DNA of 58,894 nt from CAMCTV01 sp964420985 (GTDB lineage: Bacteria > Bacteroidota > Bacteroidia > Flavobacteriales_D > Sanyastnellaceae), in contig CAYQUT010000016.1 in assembly GCA_964420985.1 (NCBI GenBank), forward strand, positions 1-58,894. Reading direction: 5' to 3'. Each line of letters begins with the position of its first letter. The stretch's first letter is position 1. The notes beneath the pieces are model-generated. The model did not search any database. It was not told the origin of the DNA and saw nothing but the letters and a program-made list of their open reading frames with translations. A program made the position numbers and the translations under genes. Below, piece by piece: positions 34,485 through 42,798 of this stretch.

Positions 34485-34634
34485 AACACAATGATAACAA
34501 ATGATTTTGACTTGCTTGATGAATTAATGCGATTTCACATGTTAAAAATTGACGGATGCTTCATTTTGATGTGACCTCTGATACTGTAACCTGCATGCCT
34601 TCCTACTCAATTTTGCTTCAATAAAAAAACAACC

Positions 34635-36059
34635 ATGAAAGTTGAACAAATCTACACCGGATGTCTTGCACAAGGTGCTTACTACATCGAAAGCAATGGT
34701 GAAATGGCCATCATTGACCCATTGCGCGAAATTCAGCCCTATTTGGATTTTGCATTAAAACACAATGCGAAAATCAAGTATATTTTCGAAACCCATTTTC
34801 ATGCTGACTTTGTTTCAGGCCACAAGGATTTGGCACAAGCATCAGGAGGAACCATTGTGTATGGACCTACAGCCATGAAAACTGGATTTGAAGCGCACAT
34901 TGGATATGATGGCGAAATTTTTAGGTTGGGTGAGGTCACCATTGAATTGCTGCATACTCCCGGACACACCATGGAAAGTTCTTGTTACTTATTAAAGGAT
35001 GAAAACGGCAAGGCACATTCTATTTTCACCGGAGATACGTTATTCATTGGTGATGTGGGAAGACCTGACTTGGCACAACATGTAATCTCAGAAATGACAC
35101 AAGAAAAATTAGCCGGTCATTTGTATGATTCCTTGCAAAACAAAATCATGCCTTTGGAAGATGATATCATCGTATTTCCTGGACATGGAGCTGGAAGCGC
35201 TTGTGGAAAAAACATGAGTAAGGAAACGCAAGACTCATTGAGAAATCAAAAGAAAACCAACTATGCCTTAAGAAGTGGCTTATCCAAAGAGCAATTCATT
35301 CATGAGTTGTTAAGCGGACTCACCCCACCACCCAACTATTTTCCAAAAAACGTTTTAATGAATATCAATGGTTATGACAACATTGACGATGTGTATGCAA
35401 GAGGTGCAAGGGCCTTAAGTCCTGCAGCCTTTGAAGCCGCAGCCGCAGAAGAAAATGCAATTATATTGGATACCCGCAAGGCTGATGAGTTTACGCACGC
35501 ATTTATCCCCCAATCCATCAACATTGGAATAGACGGTTCATTTGCTGTATGGGTGGGAACTTTGATCAGTGATATTCAACAGAAAATACTCTTGGTTGCG
35601 GAGCCTGGAAGAGAACAAGAAATCATTACCCGATTGGCAAGAGTGGGTTATGATCAATGCATCGGTTATCTGTCTGGAGGATTTGCATCATGGTTACAAG
35701 CAAGAAAAGAAACGGACAGCATTGTCTCCATTGATGTTGAAACCTTTGGAAATATCGAATCTGAACATCCTGAAATTTTAATTGCCGATGTCAGAAAGAA
35801 AAGTGAGTTTGAAAGTGAACACATTGTACAAGCCATCAATGCACCATTGGATTACATCAATGACAGCATGTTGGCATTGGATAAAAAAAAGACGTATTAT
35901 GTGCATTGCGCTGGTGGATACCGCTCGATGGTGTTCATCAGTATTCTGAGAGCGCGTGGTTACAACAATCTAATCAATATTGCAGGTGGATTCAATGCCA
36001 TCAAAGAATCTAATAAGTTCAAAATCACCGACTATGTGTGCCCTTCCACATTATTGTAA
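34635..36059 (+). CDS. metallo-beta-lactamase fold hydrolase with two rhodanese domains
   Basis: 474 residues. The N-terminal metallo-beta-lactamase domain (about 1-250) has the metal motif THFHADFVSGH and a later GHG (FPGHGAGS); persulfide dioxygenases (ETHE1/CstB type) have this layout. The first rhodanese domain (about 270-355) has LLVAEPGRE at the active-site loop and lacks the catalytic Cys. The second (about 375-470) keeps YYVHCAGGYRS with the Cys. A role in persulfide/sulfide oxidation or detoxification is inferred from the CstB/ETHE1-rhodanese fusion family. A CAATTTTG box (one mismatch) lies about 20 nt before the ATG, with an A-rich leader. Cytoplasmic; no signal peptide. Confidence 0.88.
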   Translation: MKVEQIYTGCLAQGAYYIESNGEMAIIDPLREIQPYLDFALKHNAKIKYIFETHFHADFVSGHKDLAQASGGTIVYGPTAMKTGFEAHIGYDGEIFRLGEVTIELLHTPGHTMESSCYLLKDENGKAHSIFTGDTLFIGDVGRPDLAQHVISEMTQEKLAGHLYDSLQNKIMPLEDDIIVFPGHGAGSACGKNMSKETQDSLRNQKKTNYALRSGLSKEQFIHELLSGLTPPPNYFPKNVLMNINGYDNIDDVYARGARALSPAAFEAAAAEENAIILDTRKADEFTHAFIPQSINIGIDGSFAVWVGTLISDIQQKILLVAEPGREQEIITRLARVGYDQCIGYLSGGFASWLQARKETDSIVSIDVETFGNIESEHPEILIADVRKKSEFESEHIVQAINAPLDYINDSMLALDKKKTYYVHCAGGYRSMVFISILRARGYNNLINIAGGFNAIKESNKFKITDYVCPSTLL

Positions 36060-36081
36060 TAAAACCAATTATAATTTTTAG

Positions 36082-36110
36082 AAAACGGCCTTTACATGGC
36101 CGTTTTTTTT
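36082..36110. terminator. bidirectional rho-independent terminator
   Basis: AAAACGGCC-TTTACAT-GGCCGTTTT with T8 on the plus side and A-rich sequence on the other. It serves the MBL/rhodanese gene and possibly the convergent transporter gene. Confidence 0.85.
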
Positions 36111-36819
36111 ATTTAACTGCACCCAACCACTTCCGCATCCCCCAGTGTCCAAGATAAATGACAGGAGTCAATGCCAAAGCTATGAGCAACTTCAAGGAAT
36201 AGTTGACAGGAACGATTTGAAAAAACTCAGCCATGGTCAATTTTCCGGGTATAACAAACCCGATATATAAAACCACAATGGAATCGATTAACTGAGAAAT
36301 GACCGTGCTACCTGTACTGCGCAAAGCGATGTATCGATTTCCTGTCTTGGTTTTTATCCAATGAAAAACAGTTGTGTCCAATAACTGAGAAGCAATGAAT
36401 GCGCAGATGCTTCCCAAGATGATCCATGGCGCCTGACCAAATATCAAATTGTACTCGGCATCTGTGGCCAGTCCAACTCCCTTAACGATAGTCGAAGCAG
36501 GAACTTGTAAAGAGGCATAGACCAAAACAAAACAATAGCCAATCAACAACGCCGTAATCCAAGACAACCGTTTCACCGCTTTCTCACCATAAAATTCATT
36601 CAAAAGATCTGTCAAAATAAAAACAATGGGCCAAGGCAATACGCCGACAATGGTGGTGAAAGGGCCAAAATGAAAATCACCAAGACTAAACAATTGAGGA
36701 ATATCAATCAACTTGCTTGAAATCAATTCAGCCGTAACGGCGTTGGTGATCATTAGCCCTGCTAAAAAAACAAAGGTCCATTCACGTCGCGTGGGTTGGA
36801 ATGTTCTTGCTGAATCCAT
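36109..36819 (-). CDS. queuosine-precursor transporter family (VUT/YhhQ-like)
   Basis: 236 residues with about six transmembrane helices. The pattern NAVTAELISSKLI near the N-terminus, VLPWPIVFILTDLLNEFYGEKAVKR, and the later TVISQLIDSIVVLYIGF are those of the vitamin-uptake-transporter (YhhQ) family that imports queuosine precursors for tRNA modification. The start is supported by a TATTTTTA box (one mismatch) ending 4 nt upstream. It is separated from the convergent gene by a shared terminator. Confidence 0.9.
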   Translation of the reverse strand: MDSARTFQPTRREWTFVFLAGLMITNAVTAELISSKLIDIPQLFSLGDFHFGPFTTIVGVLPWPIVFILTDLLNEFYGEKAVKRLSWITALLIGYCFVLVYASLQVPASTIVKGVGLATDAEYNLIFGQAPWIILGSICAFIASQLLDTTVFHWIKTKTGNRYIALRSTGSTVISQLIDSIVVLYIGFVIPGKLTMAEFFQIVPVNYSLKLLIALALTPVIYLGHWGMRKWLGAVK

Positions 36820-36823
36820 TTGA

Positions 36824-36831
36824 TAAAAATA
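36824..36831 (-). promoter_or_regulatory. -7-like box TATTTTTA, 4 nt before the transporter gene
   Basis: One mismatch to TAnnTTTG on the minus strand; same distance to the start codon as the exact boxes in this window. Confidence 0.45.
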
Positions 36832-36849
36832 AACAATGTGACTTACCTC

Positions 36850-36881
36850 TTGTTCAAAGAATTGAATAATGCCTAACTTTG
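36850..36881 (+). promoter_or_regulatory. promoter of the heavy-metal efflux operon (TTG -33, TAACTTTG -7)
   Basis: TTG at 36850-36852, a 21-nt spacer, and an exact TAnnTTTG at 36874-36881. The box ends 4 nt before the ATG at 36886, predicting a leaderless operon mRNA. Confidence 0.65.
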
Positions 36882-36885
36882 CAAC

Positions 36886-37269
36886 ATGTTGCGCTCTGTA
36901 ATCCTATTCACCATTCTCCTGCAAGTAGCCACACTGCAGATGTTTCAGAATGGAATTTTGGGCGAATTGACAAAATGGGATGCTTTGATGGAACACTTCC
37001 AAGAGCACCAAAAAGCACAACACCACGATCATTTTTTAGAATTTCTGTTGGCCCATTATTGGGGGCATGAATCAAACGATCATGACCACCGTGATTTTCC
37101 TTGCGAGCACTTTCAAGCCAGCAATATTGTTTTCGTAAACCAATGTTGTACTGTAGACGTACAAAAAATTTCGGCTTGTACCCCAAGTCAAGATCATCCC
37201 AATCCACAACACACTCCCCTACTCGATCGATATGAATCGAATGGAATATGGCATCCTCCAAGTGCATAA
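36886..37269 (+). CDS. small His-rich exported protein, putative metal-binding or metal-sensing
   Basis: 127 residues. A hydrophobic N-terminus (MLRSVILFTILLQVATLQ) precedes a His-rich central part (e.g. HQKAQHHDHF and HESNDHDH) and two Cys residues later (QCC). It is the first gene of the operon with CzcA and CzcB (45-nt gap). The His clusters fit binding of Cu, Zn, Co or Ni in the periplasm before efflux, but no characterised family is recognised. The clear promoter and position support it as a real gene. Confidence 0.65.
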   Translation: MLRSVILFTILLQVATLQMFQNGILGELTKWDALMEHFQEHQKAQHHDHFLEFLLAHYWGHESNDHDHRDFPCEHFQASNIVFVNQCCTVDVQKISACTPSQDHPNPQHTPLLDRYESNGIWHPPSA

Positions 37270-37314
37270 AATGCATTTTTAGAGGATACTAGTTTCATTT
37301 ATTCATTCAAAAAT

Positions 37315-40300
37315 ATGATCGATAAAATCGTTTCGTTTTCCGTTCGCAACAAACTCATTGTTGCATTATTTACACTGGGCATTATCATCTGGGGATCTTA
37401 TGAAGTAACGCAACTTCCCTTTGATGCTTTGCCCGACATTACAGACAACCAAGTTCAAATCATTACTGTAAGCCCAGCCCTTGGCGCAGGGGATATTGAA
37501 CGATTGGTCACGATGCCTGTTGAGTTCAGTCTTCAAACCATTCAAGGAATCAAACAAATCCGGAGCTTCTCACGCTTCGGATTATCCCTGGTTACTGTGG
37601 TATTTGAGGACAATGTGGACATTTATTGGGCACGTCAACAGATCAGCGAAAAGATTAACCAATTAAAAAACGAGATACCTGAGAATGCTGGTATTCCGGA
37701 AATGGCGCCCATTACAACTGGACTTGGTGAGATTTACCAGTATGTTGTGAAAGCCAAACCCGGCTTTGAAAAACAATACGGTCCAATGGAATTGCGCACC
37801 ATTCAAGATTGGATTATTCGCAAGCAATTATTGGGTACTCCTGGCGTTGCTGATGTATCCAGTTTTGGTGGATTCTTAAAACAATACGCTGTGGTTGTTC
37901 GTCCTCAAGATTTGAAAAGGCTGAAAATTGGATTACAGGAAATCATAGATGTTGTCCAAAAAAACAACCAAAACACAGGAGGAAGTTACATTGAAAAAAA
38001 TAACCAAGCGCTGTTCATTCGCACTGAGGGGTTGATTGGATCCACTTCCGATATTGAGAACATTGTCATTAGACACAACGATAACAATTCCACAGTGCGC
38101 ATCAAAGATGTGGCCTCCGTGGAACTGGATCATGCCAAGAGATATGGCGCCATGTGTTACAACAATGATGGCGAAGTGAGCGGAGCTGTGGTCATGATGG
38201 TCAAAGGGGCTAATTCCGTTGCCGTCATAGACGCTGTCAAAACTAAAATGGAGAAAATTCAAGAACAATTACCGGAAGGGGTTGAAGTTGAAGCTTTCTT
38301 GGACCGATCCAAAATGGTCAGCCATGCGCTATCCACCGTTCAAACCAATCTGCTTGAAGGAGCGGTTATTGTTTTGTTCGTGCTGATTCTATTTTTAGGA
38401 CAATGGAGAGCCGGACTTTTAGTGGCCTCCGTCATTCCCTTGGCCATGCTCATTGCTGTTGGCTTAATGAACCTTTTTGGTGTTGATGGCAACTTGATGA
38501 GTTTGGGGGCATTGGATTTTGGTCTTATCGTCGATGGCGCGGTCATTGTCGTTGAAGGTGTGCTTCACCACATTCATCAAAACAAAACCAATCACCACAG
38601 CAAGGATGACATCACCATTACCAGCACCGCACAAATAATGAAGTCTGCGGTATTTGGACAAGTCATTATCTTGATTGTTTACATACCCATTTTGAGTCTA
38701 TCAGGTATTGAAGGAAAAATGTTTATTCCCATGGCGCAAACCATATCCTTCGCCATCGTTGGAGCTTTTATTCTATCCATCACTTATGTTCCGATGATGA
38801 GTGCATTGGTCCTTTCCGTTGGCCAAAACAAAGGAGAAAATTGGTCAGATCGACTCATCAACAAAATCCAAATTAATTACCATACACTACTTTTAAAGGC
38901 CAAGTTTAAGTTTCGTCCCATTCTGTTGACTGCAATGGGGTTGTTTGTTATTGCTGTATTGTTGCTCATCAACATGGGAGGTGAATTTATCCCTGAATTG
39001 GAGGAAGGTGATTTTGCTGTTGAAACAAGAACCCTAACAGGCACACACCTTAATACCACCATCGAGGCTTCTCAGAAAGCAGTGAACATCTTGATGAATG
39101 AATATCCTGAAGTTGAAAAAGTGGTGACCAAAATTGGGAGCAGTGAAATCCCCACAGATCCCATGCCCATGGAAGCATGCGACATGATAGTGGTTTTAAA
39201 AGACAAAAAGGAATGGACCCACGCAGACAATTTTGATGACTTGGCCTCCGCCATGGGAAAGTCACTAGAAAAACTTCCAGGAGTAACCACTGGTTTTCAA
39301 TATCCTGTTCAAATGCGATTCAATGAATTGATGACAGGCGCCAGACAAGATATTGTTTGCAAGATATACGGGGACAATTTGGATACGCTTTCAAAATATG
39401 GTGAGCGACTTGGAAAGATTGCCAGTCAAATCAATGGCGCCCAAGATATTTACGTAGAGTCCATGATTGGTATGCCTCAGGTTGTTGTTCAATACAACAG
39501 AGAAAAAATGTCATTGTACGACATCAATGTGGCTGATGCCAATCAAACCATTCAAGCATCCTTATCTGGAGCGTTGGCCGGCAATGTCTACGAGAACGAA
39601 AAGAAATTCGCTATCACCATAAAAATAAATCCTGAAGATTTAAAAGATTTGTCCATGATTGAAGATCTATTGTTGGAATCGCCCCGCCATGGAAAGGTTC
39701 CATTGAAAGACATTGCAAGAGTGGAATGGATCAATGGAGTTAATCAAATACAAAGGGAGAAAGCGCAGCGAAGAATTATCGTCGGCTTCAATGTCCGAGA
39801 CCGAGATATTGAGTCCACGGTAATGGAACTCAAATCCAAAGTTGAGTCGGAACTTCATCTTCCTAATTTGTATCGGGTGGAATATGGTGGAACATTTGAA
39901 AATCTTGAAGCAGCAAAGTCAAGATTGGCCATTGCCGTTCCGGCCTCTCTTATCATGATTTTTCTGCTGTTGTATTTTGCCTTTGGATCACTCAGCCAAG
40001 GTCTATTGATTTTTAGTGCAATTCCCTTGGCAGCTATCGGCGGCGTTTTTGCCCTGACCATCACCGGAATGCCATTCAGTATTTCCGCCGGAATTGGTTT
40101 CATTGCACTCTTTGGAGTGGCTGTATTAAACGGTATTGTATTGATGGCCGAATTCCAACGGCTTGAAAAAGAAAACCAATGGCAACCTTGGGAGATTGTA
40201 ATGGAAGGAACCAAAAACAGAATACGCCCCGTTCTTATGACCGCCACTGCGGCCTCCTTGGGTTTTCTTCCAATGGCCCTGAGCCAAGGAGCTGGTGCTG

Positions 40301-41637
40301 AGGTCCAACGCCCATTGGCCGTTGTAGTCATTGGCGGCATCCTGACGGCAACGATGCTGACCTTGTTTGTTCTTCCCTTGTTGTACTTTAATAAAACCCA
40401 ATGGAAAAGCCGAAAGATTTTAGGGAATAATAAAATTCATATCCCCTTGATGGTCTTGTTGCTCTCTGCTCCATTTACAAAAGGTCAAACCACTTGGGAA
40501 GATTGCATCAAATTGGCCAAGAAATCATACTTCCATCAAAACCACCAACTCAAGAAAGAACAATCAATGGTTCAATCCAGCGCTCCTATTGCCTTTTCAC
40601 CCATTGAATTGGGTTCTGAGTTTGGGCACGTCAATAGCATGGCCATGGACAGAAGGATCACCTTGAGTCAACAGTTGGCTCTCCCAGGAGCTTATCGAAA
40701 TCAAAAAAAAATTCAGCAATCCTCTGGACAAATTTCATCCCTAGAAAATGATATCACCTATCATCAATTCCTCAATGCTGTAAAGCAAAAATTTCATTTG
40801 ATTCTATTTCTTCAAGAATATCAAAATCAGATGAGAGCCATTGACTCTCTGCAAAAACTGGCCTTGAATGCGGCAACGGTGCAATTGGAAAATGGTCAGT
40901 TGGATCCAATCGATTATTACACGGTCCAGCAACAAATGATCAATCTAACAAGCAACGCCCAGAACATTCACCAGCTCATCTTGCAGCATCAAAATGATTT
41001 GGAAAAGTTCGTTGGTCAACCCATTCCATTGCCTTTGATATGGAGCGATTCCTATTCAAATGTTACCACCCCTGTGTTCAGCAGCAGTAGCTTCCTAGAG
41101 TTGGAAAAGCAAAAATTGACTTTGAAACAACTTCAGCTCGAAGAATTGAAATGGGCAAGAAAACCGGAGTTCCGATGGGGATTAAATGCCATGACAATCA
41201 TCGGATTTCAAAACTACAACAACCAAGATTATTATTGGGACCAATCCAAATGGTTTGGTACCGCCTCATTAGGCCTTTCTATCCCGTTTCCCAATAAAAA
41301 CGCAAAATCAAGAATACAATCTGCATTGTTGGAGGTAAAGATTCAGGAGAATCTGCAAGCACAATGGAAATGGGAATGGCAGAAAGAAATGGATTTTTTA
41401 GTTCAATCTCAAAATCAATTCAAGCAAGATCTGGATCAACTGATTTCTCATGAAAGTCAATATATCAGAACAGCACTGCAAACTTGGAGTATCAAGCTGC
41501 AAAAAGGTGAAACTGATTTCCTACAGTGGAGTCAATATCAAAATCAATGGCGAGAATTCTATGACCTATTGTTACAGAAAAGAATCGCCCTATTGGACAG
41601 TCAAATACAAATCTCAAACCTTATTGGTCATGAATAA
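37315..41637 (+). CDS. czcA: CzcA/CusA-type heavy-metal RND pump fused to a TolC-like outer membrane factor
   Basis: 1440 residues. Residues about 1-1035 are an HME-RND transporter: 12 transmembrane helices, with the family motif GALDFGLIVDGAVIVVEG in TM4 that carries the proton-relay acids. Residues about 1059-1440 are an outer-membrane-factor domain (CusC/TolC-like helical hairpins). Between them (about 1041-1058) sits PLMVLLLSAPFTKGQ, which looks like a signal peptide, consistent with an ancestral separate OMF gene. The pump would expel Co, Zn, Cd, Cu or similar, driven by the proton gradient. Whether the polypeptide is cut at the internal signal is unknown. It is 45 nt after the His-rich gene, and the adaptor gene overlaps its stop by 8 nt. 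Confidence 0.92.
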   Translation: MIDKIVSFSVRNKLIVALFTLGIIIWGSYEVTQLPFDALPDITDNQVQIITVSPALGAGDIERLVTMPVEFSLQTIQGIKQIRSFSRFGLSLVTVVFEDNVDIYWARQQISEKINQLKNEIPENAGIPEMAPITTGLGEIYQYVVKAKPGFEKQYGPMELRTIQDWIIRKQLLGTPGVADVSSFGGFLKQYAVVVRPQDLKRLKIGLQEIIDVVQKNNQNTGGSYIEKNNQALFIRTEGLIGSTSDIENIVIRHNDNNSTVRIKDVASVELDHAKRYGAMCYNNDGEVSGAVVMMVKGANSVAVIDAVKTKMEKIQEQLPEGVEVEAFLDRSKMVSHALSTVQTNLLEGAVIVLFVLILFLGQWRAGLLVASVIPLAMLIAVGLMNLFGVDGNLMSLGALDFGLIVDGAVIVVEGVLHHIHQNKTNHHSKDDITITSTAQIMKSAVFGQVIILIVYIPILSLSGIEGKMFIPMAQTISFAIVGAFILSITYVPMMSALVLSVGQNKGENWSDRLINKIQINYHTLLLKAKFKFRPILLTAMGLFVIAVLLLINMGGEFIPELEEGDFAVETRTLTGTHLNTTIEASQKAVNILMNEYPEVEKVVTKIGSSEIPTDPMPMEACDMIVVLKDKKEWTHADNFDDLASAMGKSLEKLPGVTTGFQYPVQMRFNELMTGARQDIVCKIYGDNLDTLSKYGERLGKIASQINGAQDIYVESMIGMPQVVVQYNREKMSLYDINVADANQTIQASLSGALAGNVYENEKKFAITIKINPEDLKDLSMIEDLLLESPRHGKVPLKDIARVEWINGVNQIQREKAQRRIIVGFNVRDRDIESTVMELKSKVESELHLPNLYRVEYGGTFENLEAAKSRLAIAVPASLIMIFLLLYFAFGSLSQGLLIFSAIPLAAIGGVFALTITGMPFSISAGIGFIALFGVAVLNGIVLMAEFQRLEKENQWQPWEIVMEGTKNRIRPVLMTATAASLGFLPMALSQGAGAEVQRPLAVVVIGGILTATMLTLFVLPLLYFNKTQWKSRKILGNNKIHIPLMVLLLSAPFTKGQTTWEDCIKLAKKSYFHQNHQLKKEQSMVQSSAPIAFSPIELGSEFGHVNSMAMDRRITLSQQLALPGAYRNQKKIQQSSGQISSLENDITYHQFLNAVKQKFHLILFLQEYQNQMRAIDSLQKLALNAATVQLENGQLDPIDYYTVQQQMINLTSNAQNIHQLILQHQNDLEKFVGQPIPLPLIWSDSYSNVTTPVFSSSSFLELEKQKLTLKQLQLEELKWARKPEFRWGLNAMTIIGFQNYNNQDYYWDQSKWFGTASLGLSIPFPNKNAKSRIQSALLEVKIQENLQAQWKWEWQKEMDFLVQSQNQFKQDLDQLISHESQYIRTALQTWSIKLQKGETDFLQWSQYQNQWREFYDLLLQKRIALLDSQIQISNLIGHE

Positions 41638-42751
41638 TTTCAAAATATCTTATATCGCTGTTGCCATTCTCATTTTTGGATGCAATAGTCAACCTACAGA
41701 AAATGTAGATTCAAAAAATCCCATTGAGGACAATGTCTTGGTTTTGAATACCGATCAAATCAAGCAGTTGAACATCCAATCGAGTAAAATCAAGGTAGAT
41801 ACCATTTCCACCGTTTTGTCCATAGGAGGTAAAATTTCAACCCCCACTCAGGGTCAAATGGAATTGGGGTATCCCATATCGGCAAAAATCAACTCCATTT
41901 TGGTTGAACCTGGAAGTTCCATAGCGAAGGGGCAAAAACTGCTGACGTTATCGGACATCTCTTTGGTTGAATTGCAGCAAGATTACCTGATGCAGAAGGC
42001 CGAACTAGAGAATTTGCAACAACAATTTAACCGAATTGCCGCCATAAAAAGTCAAAATGCGACCAGTGAAAAAAGCTTCCAAGAAGCGCAAACGGCATTG
42101 AACAAAAGCAAGATTACCATATCAGGTATGGAGCAAAAAATGAATTTGCTCATGGTTCCTTTTCCAAAAAATCCACAGGACATACAGCAGCAAATCACGC
42201 TTACAGCCCCCATCAGCGGAAAGGTGAATGAACTATTCATCAAGTCTGGACAATATTGCCAAGCTGGACAATCCTTATTGTCCATAGTAGACAACAGCCA
42301 ATTACAATGCGAATTGATCTCCTTTCAAAACGTGCCTTTGAACTTATCCGTAGGAATGCCGGTAACTTTAAAAGACAACAATGGACAATCCGCACAAGCA
42401 ACGGTACAACGCTTTGGCAACAGTTTGGAGGAAAGCGACCATGGCTTACACATTTGGCTCAGCCTTATCAATGCTCCCTCCAATTGGATTCCCGGAATAA
42501 CCGTAAACGGTTACCTAACGGTGGAGTCGTTGCCAGGAATCCCCATCCCTGCCAGTGGAATAGCCTATTGGGAGAGCAAGCCTCAAATTTTTATTGCGCA
42601 AGGCGATGGGAAATACACCATGAAGGAGGTCAATATTATCAAAGAAGAAAGGGGTATCGCATACATACAATCCACCTCATTCACAAACAATGAAATTGTC
42701 ACTCAATCCGCCCATTATCTGCTCATGGCATTGAAGAACACAGGCGAATAA
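41630..42751 (+). CDS. czcB: CzcB-like RND efflux periplasmic adaptor
   Basis: About 373 residues; the start MNNFKISYIAV overlaps the czcA stop by 8 nt. Lipoprotein signal (AILIFGC). The lipoyl/biotinyl-like hairpin (about 85-110: ISAKINSILVEPGSSIAKGQKLL, here split by the helical region) surrounds an alpha-hairpin (LQQDYLMQKAELENLQQQF), followed by a beta-barrel and a membrane-proximal domain. It connects the pump with the outer membrane factor. It completes an operon of sensor-like peptide, pump/OMF fusion and adaptor. Confidence 0.9.
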   Translation: MNNFKISYIAVAILIFGCNSQPTENVDSKNPIEDNVLVLNTDQIKQLNIQSSKIKVDTISTVLSIGGKISTPTQGQMELGYPISAKINSILVEPGSSIAKGQKLLTLSDISLVELQQDYLMQKAELENLQQQFNRIAAIKSQNATSEKSFQEAQTALNKSKITISGMEQKMNLLMVPFPKNPQDIQQQITLTAPISGKVNELFIKSGQYCQAGQSLLSIVDNSQLQCELISFQNVPLNLSVGMPVTLKDNNGQSAQATVQRFGNSLEESDHGLHIWLSLINAPSNWIPGITVNGYLTVESLPGIPIPASGIAYWESKPQIFIAQGDGKYTMKEVNIIKEERGIAYIQSTSFTNNEIVTQSAHYLLMALKNTGE

Positions 42752-42785
42752 CAATTTTTAAAAACCAATACCAAGGGTGATGGGT

Positions 42786-42793
42786 TAAATTTG
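42786..42793 (+). promoter_or_regulatory. -7 box TAAATTTG, 5 nt before the DUF5686 gene
   Basis: Exact TAnnTTTG, predicted leaderless start at 42799. Confidence 0.65.
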
Positions 42794-42798
42794 CGTCA

